Origin: Paludisphaera mucosa
GTDB lineage: Bacteria > Planctomycetota > Planctomycetia > Isosphaerales > Isosphaeraceae
Direction of reading: 5' to 3'
DNA length: 64,000 nt
NCBI RefSeq assembly: GCF_029589435.1
Contig: NZ_JARRAG010000001.1
Coordinates: 1,044,808 to 1,108,807 of the forward strand
Shown here: positions 53,480 through 61,652 of the stretch, piece after piece
Layout of the letters: every line of letters starts with the position of its first letter
Numbering within the stretch: position 1 is the stretch's first letter
The notes under the pieces: generated by a model
What the model was told of the DNA's origin: nothing
Seen by the model: only the letters and a program-made list of their open reading frames with translations
The model's database searches: none
Made by a program: the position numbers and the translations under genes

Positions 53480-54832
53480 TCAGAGGGAGGAGAGGGCGTT
53501 GCGATAGGCCTCGGCCAGGCCGTCGATCTCGTCCTTGGTGCGCTTCTCGGTCACGGCCACGAGGATGTGGTCGGCCAGGTCGGGATACCACCGGCCCAGC
53601 CGGACGCCGCCGTGATAGCCGGCCTCGCCGACCTTCCTCAGCACGGCCTCCGGATCCTTGGAGCAGCGGACGACGAACTCCTTGAAGAAGGGCCCCGGGA
53701 ACGCCAGGGAGAGGCCGTCGACCTTCGCCAGGGCCTCGGCGGCGTAGTGGGCCTTCCGCGTGCTCAGCTCGGCGGCGTCGCGGAGGCCGCGGGGTCCCAT
53801 CGCGGCCAGGTAGATGCTCGACCGCAGCGCCAGCAGGCCCTGGTTCGTGCAGATGTTGGACGTGGCCTTCTCGCGCCGGATGTGCTGCTCGCGGGTCTGG
53901 AGCGTGAGCACCCAGCAGCGCTTGCCGTTGCGGTCGGTGGTCTGGCCCACGATCCGGCCCGGCAGCTTGCGGAGATACTCCTGCTTGCAGGCGAGGATCC
54001 CCAGGTAGGGCCCGCCGAACGTCATCGGGTTCCCCAGGCCCTGGCCCTCGGCGACCACGACGTCGGCCCCGTAGGCGTCGGGGCGGCGCAGCAGGCCGAG
54101 CGAGATCGGGTCGACGCTGACGATCGCCGTCGCGCCGTGCGCGTGGGCGGCCTCGACGAGCGCCTCGACGTCTTCCAGCCGGCCGAAGAAGTTCGGGTAC
54201 TGGATCACCACCGCCGCCGTCTCGGGGGTGATCGCCGCGGCGAACGCCCTGGGATCGACGCCCCCGCCGACGGCCGGCACGGTGACGACCTGGGGGTCGA
54301 GGTGTTCGAGATAGGTCTGGAGGATGCGGCGGTATTCGGGATGGACGGAGCCCGCGACGACGACCGGGCCGGTCCGGCGGTTCGTCGCCAACGCCATCAT
54401 CACGGCCTCGGTGACGGCGGATCCGCCGTCGTAGAGGCTCGCGTTCGAGACGTCCATGCCCGTCAGCTGGGTGATGAGCGTCTGGTACTCGAAGGTCGCC
54501 TGGAGCGTGCCCTGGCTGGCCTCGGGCTGATACGGCGTGTAAGCCGTGTAGAACTCGCCGCGCGACGACAGGTTGTCGACGACGGCCGGGATGAAGTGGT
54601 CGTAGCTGCCCGCCCCGAGGAAGCAGACGCGACGGTCGGCCCCCTGGTTGCGGCCGAGCAGGGCCCCGACCTCGCGGGTCAGTTCGAGCTCGGTGAGTGC
54701 GGGAGGGATGCAGAGAGGACGCTTGAGCCGATACTCGGCCGGGACCATGTCGAAGAGTTCATCGAGCGAGTCGAGCCCGATGGCGTCCAGCATCACGCGG
54801 ACGTCCTCGGGCGTATTAGCGATATAAGCCAT
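53480..54832 (-). CDS. gcvPA: glycine dehydrogenase (decarboxylating) subunit 1
   Basis: This 450-residue protein is the N-terminal-type half of the glycine cleavage P protein. Family features are the start MAYIANTPEDVRVMLDAIG, FLGAGSYDHFIPAVV, the TAYTPYQPEASQGTLQ segment, MDVSNASLYDGGSA and TSNICTNQGLLAL. It forms a heterotetramer with subunit 2. GGGAG is 4-5 bases before the ATG. It follows gcvH by 57 bases. Confidence 0.95.
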   Translation of the reverse strand: MAYIANTPEDVRVMLDAIGLDSLDELFDMVPAEYRLKRPLCIPPALTELELTREVGALLGRNQGADRRVCFLGAGSYDHFIPAVVDNLSSRGEFYTAYTPYQPEASQGTLQATFEYQTLITQLTGMDVSNASLYDGGSAVTEAVMMALATNRRTGPVVVAGSVHPEYRRILQTYLEHLDPQVVTVPAVGGGVDPRAFAAAITPETAAVVIQYPNFFGRLEDVEALVEAAHAHGATAIVSVDPISLGLLRRPDAYGADVVVAEGQGLGNPMTFGGPYLGILACKQEYLRKLPGRIVGQTTDRNGKRCWVLTLQTREQHIRREKATSNICTNQGLLALRSSIYLAAMGPRGLRDAAELSTRKAHYAAEALAKVDGLSLAFPGPFFKEFVVRCSKDPEAVLRKVGEAGYHGGVRLGRWYPDLADHILVAVTEKRTKDEIDGLAEAYRNALSSL

Positions 54833-54889
54833 GTTGCTCCCAGATTGAATAACGCGTCGCGACCTTCTCGTTTCCCCGGCCGGTCGCGA

Positions 54890-55276
54890 TCAATGCTCGT
54901 CTTCGGCGATCTTGATCTCGTAGGCGGAGTGGTCGAGCAGCTTGCCGGCCTCGGCCGGGTCGTCGACCTTGATCTTGACGAGCCATCCCTTGACGTAGGG
55001 ATCCTCCGAGAGGACCTGGACGTCGTCGAGGAGGGCCTGGTTGACCTCGACGACCTCGCCGCTGATCGGGGCGTACAGGTCGTTGACCGACTTGACGCTC
55101 TCGACCTCGCCGAAGCTCTTGCCGGCGGTGAGCCGGGCGCCCACCTTGGGCAACTCGATCGTGAGCAGGTCGGTGAGCTGGTCGACGGCGAATTTCGACA
55201 GGCCCACGACGGCGGTGTCGCCCTCGACGTCCACCCATTCGTGGGTCGGGCTGTAGCGGAACTTCTTGGGGTCCAT
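54890..55276 (-). CDS. gcvH: glycine cleavage system H protein
   Basis: The 128-residue lipoyl carrier shuttles the aminomethyl group between the P and T proteins. The lipoylation site is Lys62 in EVESVKSVNDLYAP. THEWV near the N-terminus and the PISGEVVEVN block are standard. AAGGA lies 9 bases before the ATG. The position between gcvT and gcvPA is the common T-H-P order. Confidence 0.95.
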   Translation of the reverse strand: MDPKKFRYSPTHEWVDVEGDTAVVGLSKFAVDQLTDLLTIELPKVGARLTAGKSFGEVESVKSVNDLYAPISGEVVEVNQALLDDVQVLSEDPYVKGWLVKIKVDDPAEAGKLLDHSAYEIKIAEDEH

Positions 55277-55349
55277 GTGTCCGGGTCCTTGATCCTACGA
55301 GGGAACGCACGCGAGCGAACGTCGGCGAGGCGGCGGGAGACGCGCCCGG

Positions 55350-56453
55350 TCAGGGCTTGGGCCGTTTGTAGAAGGGCAGGGGAACGACCTCGGCCGGCTC
55401 GGGCTTGCCGCGGACGTCGACGACGACCTTGGTCCCCGGGGCCGAGGATCCGGGGTCGATCAGGGCCATCGCCAGGCTGGCCTGCAACGTCGGCGCGAAG
55501 GTGCCCGAGGTCACGGAGCCCAGCGTTCGGTCGTCGGCCGTCACCATCGAGCCCTGGCGGGCGATCCGCTTGCCGTCGAGCTTGAGCCCGACCCGGGTCG
55601 ATCCCGGGCTCTGCTTGTGCTGCTTGAGCGCGTCGGAGCCGACGAAGTCCCCCTTGTCGATCTTGACCGCCCAGCCGACGCCGGCCGCGAACGGGTTGAT
55701 CGTGTCGGAGAGCTCGTGGCCGTAGAGCGGCATCGCCGCTTCGAAGCGGAGGGTGTCCCGCGCCCCCAGGCCGATCGGAGCGACGCCGAAACCGGACCCC
55801 GATTCCATCAGAGCGATCCAGACCCGCGACGCGCTGGGGCCCGGGACGATCAGCTCGAAGCCGTCCTCGCCCGTGTAGCCGGTCCGGCTGACCAGGGCCT
55901 CGACCTCGCCCATCAGCTTTCCCGTCGCGACGTGGTAGTACTTCAGGCCGTCGAGCGGCCTGTCGACGAGCGGCTGGAGCGTCGCCGCGGCCGCCGGGCC
56001 CTGCACGGCGATCATGGCCGTCTCGACGGTCTTGTCCGTGAGCGTGGCCTTGAAGCCCTCCTGATGCTCGCCGAACTGGGCGACGACCCGGTCGCGGTTG
56101 GAGGCGTTGCAGACGACGTAGTACGACTTGTCGAGGCGGTAGACGAGGATGTCGTCGATCAGGCCGCCGAGGTCGTTGGCGAGCAGGCTGTACTGGATGC
56201 GGCCGGGTTCCAGCTTGGTCGCGTCGTTGGTCGCGACGAGGTTGATCCAGGACAGGGCCTTGGGGCCGTCGAAGGCGAGCCGGCCCATGTGGCTCACGTC
56301 GAACAGGCCGACGCCGCTGCGGACCGCCTGATGCTCCTCGACGATGCTCGTGTACTGGACGGGCATCGACCAGCCCGCGAAGTCCACCATCCGGCCGCCG
56401 TTGGTCTGGTGCCAGTCGAACAGGGGCGTGTGCAACGGGGTCGGGTCGGTCAT
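55350..56453 (-). CDS. gcvT: aminomethyltransferase (glycine cleavage T protein)
   Basis: From ATG 56453 the protein has 367 residues, the usual GcvT length. It transfers the C1 unit from the aminomethylated H protein to tetrahydrofolate. Motifs are MVDFAGWSMPVQY, the catalytic Asp in GLFDVSHMG, ILVYRLDKSYYVVCNASNRD, SRTGYTGEDGFEL for folate binding and GLGARDTLRFEAAMPLYGHE. ATG 56453 is preferred because GGAG lies 8 bases upstream. ATG 56486 would add 11 residues and also lies downstream of the predicted promoter; the frame extends to 56537, which would be upstream of the transcription start. This is the first gene of a gcvT-gcvH-gcvPA-gcvPB-GspF series. Confidence 0.94.
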   Translation of the reverse strand: MTDPTPLHTPLFDWHQTNGGRMVDFAGWSMPVQYTSIVEEHQAVRSGVGLFDVSHMGRLAFDGPKALSWINLVATNDATKLEPGRIQYSLLANDLGGLIDDILVYRLDKSYYVVCNASNRDRVVAQFGEHQEGFKATLTDKTVETAMIAVQGPAAAATLQPLVDRPLDGLKYYHVATGKLMGEVEALVSRTGYTGEDGFELIVPGPSASRVWIALMESGSGFGVAPIGLGARDTLRFEAAMPLYGHELSDTINPFAAGVGWAVKIDKGDFVGSDALKQHKQSPGSTRVGLKLDGKRIARQGSMVTADDRTLGSVTSGTFAPTLQASLAMALIDPGSSAPGTKVVVDVRGKPEPAEVVPLPFYKRPKP

Positions 56454-56508
56454 CAACGACGCTCCGAGCGTATCCGTAAGGCTCATGACTTCACCACAGG
56501 AACCGTGG

Positions 56509-56537
56509 ATTGTATCCGCCGCGCCTCGGGAGGACAA
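56509..56537 (-). promoter_or_regulatory. promoter of the gcv operon
   Basis: On the minus strand TTGTCC (56537-56532), 17 bases and TACAAT (56514-56509) form a good sigma-70-type promoter. Transcription should start near 56502, about 50 bases before the preferred gcvT start. The -10 lies within a small palindrome (GGAT-TGT-ATCC). The leader is too short for a glycine riboswitch. Confidence 0.55.
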
Positions 56538-56579
56538 CCAAACCCACGTTGGCGTCAGAACCTGCGTTGCGACCGCGAT

Positions 56580-59500
56580 TCATCGTCTCCGCGCGTGCAG
56601 GCGGTCGTGGATGCGGGCCAGGAGGGCGGCGTCGAAGGGCCGGTAAGGCCGGAACTTCTCGATCCGATTGTGCTCTTCGCTGTAGGCGAGCGCGCGATTG
56701 GCCCCGAGCTTGGCGGCGGCGGGATTGTCGAGGAGGTGGCCGGAGTCGGTGGGGCTCATCTGGAAGAGGATTCTCATCCCGAACTCGCGGAGCTGCTGGA
56801 GCGAGACGCAGCGATTGAGGTTGTTCACGGTGTCGCACCAGGCGATCAGGTGCACCCCGAAGCCGGGCCCTTCGCGGAGGATCTGGTCGATCAGGTCGGC
56901 CGGCGTCTGCTCCTCGCGCTCGCCGAAGTGGAAATCGTCCTCGCGGCGACGGAGGTCGCGGAACCGGGGGAAGTCGTGGATGAAGAGGAACAGCTCGGGG
57001 CCGTCGCCAGCGTCAGGCTCGCGTCGGCGCCTCAGCTCGTCGGCGACCTCGGCCGCGAACGCCGAGGCCTCGCGCCAGCCGCCGACCTTGACGCCGTGAG
57101 GCAGCGCATCGGCCGTTTTCCGCAGGGTTTCGGCGTGCTCGGAATCCTCGGGCGTGCCGTCGAGCAGCCAGAACCGGGCGCCCTCGCGCGTGCCGTCGTC
57201 GCGGGCCGGCGGATACTGGACCGCGAGGCTCGCCAGCGCCGAGGCGGCGACGCCGATCGCGGCCTCCTCGTTCTGGCCGACGATGAGCAGGTGGTTCCCC
57301 CCCTGGCGGCGGAAGAGGGCCGAGGTCGGCTCCTTGATCGCGACCGGGTCGCCGAGCCAGGCCTGCGCCGAGCGCGGGGATTCGGGCCAGGCGTCGGCTT
57401 CCAGCCGCGCGACGAACAGGGGGTTGCCGGCGAAATCGGCCTGGGCGTCGCCCTCGAAGACGATCGGCGTGCGCGCCGACGCGGGGGGCCGGCGGTCGAG
57501 AAGCTCGTGGATCTTATCGAGATATTCCTCCCTCCGCTCCTCGCCCAGCCAGACGACCTGGAAGACGTGGTTGCCCTCGGGCGAGCCGTTGGCGTCGTTG
57601 TAGATCGCCTCGCCGGGGCGCGAGAGGGCCTTCGCCGCCGGGTTGTTCTCCGCGAGGATCAGGTGCGAGTCGATGTCGCTGCACTGGAGCGCGATGCGCA
57701 CGGCCATCTGGCCGAGGGTGCTGCGGGCGAGGGTGAACGCGCCCCCCAGGCTCTGCGAGCCCAGGATGATGTGGATGCCGAACGCGCGACCCTGGCGGAC
57801 CAGCCGGTCGAGCAGGCCGGCGGCCTCCTGGGCCAGCTTGTCCTCCTCGACGAAGAACTCCTGAAACTCGTCGACGACCAGCAGGATGCGGGGCAGGGGG
57901 GGCGTCCCGGGCGCGTTGCGGAAGCCCTGGACGTCCTGCACGCCGGCGGCCCGAAACCGGTCGGCGCGGATCTTCAGCTCGGCGTCGAGCCGGCTCAGCA
58001 CGCTCACGCCGAACTCGCGCTCGCTCTCGATGGCCACGACGCTCGCGTGCGGCAGCCCGTGCGCCGCATAGACCTTGAACTCGACGCCCTTCTTGAAGTC
58101 GATCAGGTACAGGTCGATCTCGTCGGGGCTGTACGCCAGCGACAGGTTGACGATCAGGGCGTGCATCAAGGTCGACTTGCCCGAGCCCGTCCGGCCGGCG
58201 ATCAGGACGTGCTGCGACGTCCCCTTGCCGAGCGCCAGGTGTTGGCGCTTGGAGGCGGCGGCCTTCCCCAGCGGGACGTCGAGGCCGGCGCGACTGTCGC
58301 ACGTCCACCACGACTCGGGGGCGGGGGCGATGAACTCGAACGGAACCTCGACCCGCTTCGCCGCGCGGGCGGCCTCGCCGATCCGCTGGATCAGCCGCGT
58401 GGCCGTCTCGCCGACCGGAGGCGCGTCGGCCGTGAAGGGATAGCCGCCCAACTCGGGGTCGTCCCAGGCCAGCGAGTCGCCCTTCCAGATGAGCCGTGTG
58501 CAATAGGGGCGAAGGTCGGCGAGCCGGCAGCCGGTAGGGAACTCGCGGCCCTCGTCGACCGCGATCAACGTCAGGACGCCGCAGGGGGGACCGCCGGCGA
58601 CGATCGACGCCAGCCGCGAGGCGGCCTTCTCGTCGAACTTGGTCGGGTAGTCGACGACCACGAGCACGCGGTAGGGCTCGGCGACCTCGCCGGCCGCGGC
58701 GTTGTAGGCCTCGATCGACGGGTACTCGTTCCGCAGGTATTTCTGCGTCACGAGTTCCATGTGGGCTTCCAGCTCGGCCAGCCGCTCCTCGATCTGACGC
58801 GCGTCGGTCCAGACCTGGTTGTTGACCAGGGCCTCGTCGAAATCGGCCAGGTGCATGAAGGCGCCGAAGCCGCGTCCCAGGCCGATCGGGTCGACGATCG
58901 TGAAACGGACCATGCCCGGCGGCAGGCCGGCGAGGAGCCGGAGCATCGCCGCCTGGATCGCCGTCGACGCCGCGGCGCGGCCCTCGGCGGGGGTTTCGAC
59001 GAGCAGGTTGGCCGAGGCCGGGAAGGGCCGGAGCGCGGGCAGGCGGAGTGAATCGGGCAGGCCCTCTCGCAGCTCCGGCTCGCTCGGCAGCCCGCCCGGG
59101 AGCGACGCGAGGTCCACGGCCAGCGTCCCGAAACGGAGCGCCGGGGGGATCGCCCTCGGCAAGGGCCGATCCGACCAGTCTGGGGAGGCCCATTCCAGCC
59201 CGAAGCCTTCGGCCCGGCGGGAGACGTCGTCAAGCAGGCCGCAGGCGGTGGCCGCGGTCTCTCGCCAGCGCGAGGCCATCGCCCGACGGTCGCTCTCGTA
59301 GACGGCGCGGGCCTGCTCCTGGAGGGCCTTGTAACCTTCCTCGAGTTTGACCATCCCCGACTCGCCCTTCGTCCGGAGATCGGCGATCTTGCGCCTGTGG
59401 GTATCCTCGGCTTCCTTCGAGCGCCGCTCCTGCTCCTCGCGGTTCTCGCGTAGCTTCCGCCCATAGACCTCGTTGATTTGGCGGAGCCGCTCGTCGCGGT

Positions 59501-60563
59501 CGTCCTCGCCCTGGGCGATCGTCCGGGTGTGGGTCTCTTTCGCCTGCTCCAGGTCCTTCTCGCGGCGGGCGACGAGGGCTTTGAGCGACTCCTGGAAACG
59601 GCCGTCGATCTGGGTCTTGCAGTAGTCGCCCAGCGCGCCGTCGTCGGACGCCGACTGCATCAAGGGCTTGTAGAGCCGTTCCAACTGCTCCTTGGCGAGC
59701 GATACCAGCTTCATGCGCAGCGCGAGCCCGAGCGCGAGGCCGACGCCGGCTAAAACCCCCGTGGAGGTGGCGTCGAATCCGAGGGCGATCCCGACGAATC
59801 CGAACACAAAGGTCGTCGAGATGTAGACCCAGGCCTCGTTCATCCCCTTCAGGGACCGAGGGATGATCAGGAGTTCCAGAAGCTTGAGCGGCGGCCCCAT
59901 CCGCGAGAGCCGCTCGAACAGCTCGTCGCCCGGCTCGGCGAATTTGGAGTAGGATTCGCGCGAGGGGGTCGGCGGCTCCGGGTCGAGCCCGAATTTGCGG
60001 TAATCGGCGGCGAGCGCGGCCAGGCGTCTGCGGTACGATTCCAAAATCTCCAGCGCGTCCTGGATCGGCTTGTTGGCGACCGCGTGTTCCTTGACGGCGA
60101 CCTTCTGGCCCGAGTCGTGACCGCCCATCGCATCAGACTTGTCGCGGGCCAGTTTGGACTTGGCCGACTGGCGGAGCGCGTCGAACTCGGCGGCGATGCG
60201 GCGGCTGCCCATCGCGAAATCGTTCTTGGCCTGGGCCTCGGCCGAGGAGGCCGCTTCGGCGAGATCGCGGCGCCGTTTCTCGTCGGCGGCGATCGCCTCG
60301 CGATCGAGTTGCGCGACGCGCTGGGCCAGGGCGGCCTTCTTGGCCCGGTAGTCCTGTTCGGCCTCCTGCTCCTTGGATCGCCTCGCCCGCTTGATGGACG
60401 CCTCGACCTCGGCGCGCTCGGCGACGGCGGCGACGAGGGCCTTGAGCGCGTCGCGTTGCACCCGGAGCGGATCGGGCTCGATGCTCGATCCGGCCGGCTT
60501 CGCCTCCGGCTCGGCGGCGAGGGCGGGGGCGCCGGGGAGGCTCGGCGAGGTCGAGGGGCTCAC
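56580..60563 (-). CDS. EssC/EccC-like FtsK/SpoIIIE membrane ATPase with long coiled coils
   Basis: This 1327-residue protein has, in order: a charged coiled coil (about 30-200), two closely spaced transmembrane segments (about 245-290), a second coiled coil (about 295-430), and the FtsK/SpoIIIE-type ATPase region. The main ATPase has Walker A GRTGSGKST (790-798, Lys796) and Walker B LLVVDE (Asp898-Glu899), with VRIALQCSDIDSHLIL, as in translocation motors of type VII secretion. A third module (about 1085-1320) has a degenerate P-loop (VGQNEEAAIG, no GKS) but keeps LFLFIHDF, resembling the inactive C-terminal ATPase domains of EssC/EccC. Unlike EssC there is no FHA domain. It starts with GTG; GGGAG is 9 bases upstream, and the start overlaps the preceding stop (GTGA). 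It is the last gene of the operon. The cargo is unknown. Confidence 0.85.
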   Translation of the reverse strand: MSPSTSPSLPGAPALAAEPEAKPAGSSIEPDPLRVQRDALKALVAAVAERAEVEASIKRARRSKEQEAEQDYRAKKAALAQRVAQLDREAIAADEKRRRDLAEAASSAEAQAKNDFAMGSRRIAAEFDALRQSAKSKLARDKSDAMGGHDSGQKVAVKEHAVANKPIQDALEILESYRRRLAALAADYRKFGLDPEPPTPSRESYSKFAEPGDELFERLSRMGPPLKLLELLIIPRSLKGMNEAWVYISTTFVFGFVGIALGFDATSTGVLAGVGLALGLALRMKLVSLAKEQLERLYKPLMQSASDDGALGDYCKTQIDGRFQESLKALVARREKDLEQAKETHTRTIAQGEDDRDERLRQINEVYGRKLRENREEQERRSKEAEDTHRRKIADLRTKGESGMVKLEEGYKALQEQARAVYESDRRAMASRWRETAATACGLLDDVSRRAEGFGLEWASPDWSDRPLPRAIPPALRFGTLAVDLASLPGGLPSEPELREGLPDSLRLPALRPFPASANLLVETPAEGRAAASTAIQAAMLRLLAGLPPGMVRFTIVDPIGLGRGFGAFMHLADFDEALVNNQVWTDARQIEERLAELEAHMELVTQKYLRNEYPSIEAYNAAAGEVAEPYRVLVVVDYPTKFDEKAASRLASIVAGGPPCGVLTLIAVDEGREFPTGCRLADLRPYCTRLIWKGDSLAWDDPELGGYPFTADAPPVGETATRLIQRIGEAARAAKRVEVPFEFIAPAPESWWTCDSRAGLDVPLGKAAASKRQHLALGKGTSQHVLIAGRTGSGKSTLMHALIVNLSLAYSPDEIDLYLIDFKKGVEFKVYAAHGLPHASVVAIESEREFGVSVLSRLDAELKIRADRFRAAGVQDVQGFRNAPGTPPLPRILLVVDEFQEFFVEEDKLAQEAAGLLDRLVRQGRAFGIHIILGSQSLGGAFTLARSTLGQMAVRIALQCSDIDSHLILAENNPAAKALSRPGEAIYNDANGSPEGNHVFQVVWLGEERREEYLDKIHELLDRRPPASARTPIVFEGDAQADFAGNPLFVARLEADAWPESPRSAQAWLGDPVAIKEPTSALFRRQGGNHLLIVGQNEEAAIGVAASALASLAVQYPPARDDGTREGARFWLLDGTPEDSEHAETLRKTADALPHGVKVGGWREASAFAAEVADELRRRREPDAGDGPELFLFIHDFPRFRDLRRREDDFHFGEREEQTPADLIDQILREGPGFGVHLIAWCDTVNNLNRCVSLQQLREFGMRILFQMSPTDSGHLLDNPAAAKLGANRALAYSEEHNRIEKFRPYRPFDAALLARIHDRLHARRR

Positions 60564-60799
60564 GAATATTCACTCCCATCGGAGCAGTCGCGGCGGACCT
60601 GGTCGAGGACGTCTGCGAGCTTCTGGAGGCCGATGACCGCGGAGTCGACCGCCGGAGTCAGCGGGGCGAGGTGCCGTTCTTCGAAGCTGCGACGGACGGA
60701 GTCGCCCCAGGTGGCCTCGGTCAGGAGCCAGTGGTCGTTGAGGATCCGGATCGTCTGCTTCAGCCGCGTCGATCCGGCGAGGACTTTCGCGTTCGCCAC
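60560..60799 (-). CDS. 79-residue helical WXG100-like small protein
   Basis: I do not recognise a named family for this 79-residue protein. It is predicted to be two helices: a first amphipathic one (LKQTIRILNDHWLLTEATW), then a Trp-Gly-Asp turn (WGDSVRRSFEERHL) and a second helix (PAVDSAVIGLQKLADVLDQV) ending in RRDC. The size, the helix-W-G-helix layout and the place next to an EssC-like ATPase recall WXG100 substrates, although the classical W-x-G is W-G-D here. It starts with GTG one base after the upstream stop (TGACGTG), with GAGGAGG 9 bases before it inside the upstream gene. Its stop overlaps the ATPase start. These couplings make it a real gene. Confidence 0.75.
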   Translation of the reverse strand: MANAKVLAGSTRLKQTIRILNDHWLLTEATWGDSVRRSFEERHLAPLTPAVDSAVIGLQKLADVLDQVRRDCSDGSEYS

Positions 60800-60800
60800 G

Positions 60801-61433
60801 TCAGGGGGCCTCCTCGGGGGCTGGAGAAACGGCCGGAAAGGCGACGTCGGGCTCGTCGCGCCCCAGGATCTCGGCGGCGACGGCCTCCATCGCCGGGGTC
60901 GCGCGAGCCATGCTCGATGCGGCCCCGGCGCCGTCCAGCCCGCCTGCCGGGGCCGTGACGTCCAGATAGGCTTCGAGCGCCTCGACGATCCGCGTCAGGA
61001 GGCCGATGGCGCGGGGGACGTCGGAGGCCGCCAGGTCTTTGAGGCGCTGGACGCTGCCGTGGTACTCCATGGCGGCCTGCTGCAGCGCGGGCTGCCATTT
61101 CCGGACGAGCGTCAGCCGTCGCTCGGCGTCCTGGAGGCTCGCCTCGGCCTGCCGCAGGCGTTCCTTGGGCTCCGACAGCGAGGGGTGATGCTCGGGGGTC
61201 TTCTGGAGCTTCAGCTTGAAGAGGTCGGCGCGGGCGGACGCCACCCGCTCGCGACGCCGCTTGATCTGCTCCTGCCAGTAGAAAGGCCGGTCCTGCTGGA
61301 GCCACTGGACCGTGCGGCGGAGTTCGGCGTCGGCCGCGCCCAGGGCCGCGAGCGCGTCCTCGCCGTAGAGGGCGAGGGCGACGCGGAAATCCCGCAGGGC
61401 CTCGACGGAATGGACTTCGGCCTGGCTGCTCAT
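60801..61433 (-). CDS. coiled-coil helical protein of the EssC-like operon
   Basis: This protein of about 210 residues has no family I can name. It is almost entirely helical: VHSVEALRDFRVALALYGEDAL at the start, then a long charged coiled coil (about 40-150) rich in Arg, Glu, Leu and Gln, and a Pro/Ala-rich tail. The N-terminal helix with a following long helical hairpin is the general design of LXG/WXG-type secreted or adaptor proteins, but there is no signature motif. It is the first gene of the three-gene operon, and the ribosome binding site of the next gene lies inside its 3' end. ATG 61433 is preferred on length; ATG 61454 (seven residues longer) is possible. Neither has a strong Shine-Dalgarno. 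Confidence 0.7.
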   Translation of the reverse strand: MSSQAEVHSVEALRDFRVALALYGEDALAALGAADAELRRTVQWLQQDRPFYWQEQIKRRRERVASARADLFKLKLQKTPEHHPSLSEPKERLRQAEASLQDAERRLTLVRKWQPALQQAAMEYHGSVQRLKDLAASDVPRAIGLLTRIVEALEAYLDVTAPAGGLDGAGAASSMARATPAMEAVAAEILGRDEPDVAFPAVSPAPEEAP

Positions 61434-61513
61434 GGCGGAACTCGCACGATCCATCGCCCGATTGCCCGCGAGGCGGTCGAGTCCGAACCGGATTCGCCGA
61501 CGGGACGTCCCTC

Positions 61514-61519
61514 ATTCTA
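61514..61519 (-). promoter_or_regulatory. candidate -10 element of the EssC-like operon
   Basis: TAGAAT on the minus strand, about 80 bases before the first gene, preceded upstream by a small hairpin (ATCCCC and GGGGAT, 61524-61543). No good -35 is visible. Confidence 0.3.
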
Positions 61520-61589
61520 AGCGATCCCCGGCCGATTGGGGATGTCCCACCCGGGCGAAACGGCGGCGGCCCGCCGCGTCGGCGACGCC

Positions 61590-61618
61590 TTGAGGCTTCG
61601 GGGTCGATCGGCTACGGT
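61590..61618 (+). promoter_or_regulatory. candidate promoter of the MutS-like gene
   Basis: TTGAGG (61590-61595), 17 bases and TACGGT (61613-61618) lie 35 bases before the ATG. TTGAGG with a 17-base spacer is also used in the candidate promoter at 12913-12941. Confidence 0.35.
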
Positions 61619-61652
61619 TGGACCTTCGACCGACCCCCCACCCGCCGCGACG

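Noticed and set aside
56454-56579. Searched for a glycine riboswitch upstream of gcvT.
   Set aside because: Only about 126 bases separate the genes, and the predicted leader is about 50 bases. No tandem aptamer-like helices are visible.
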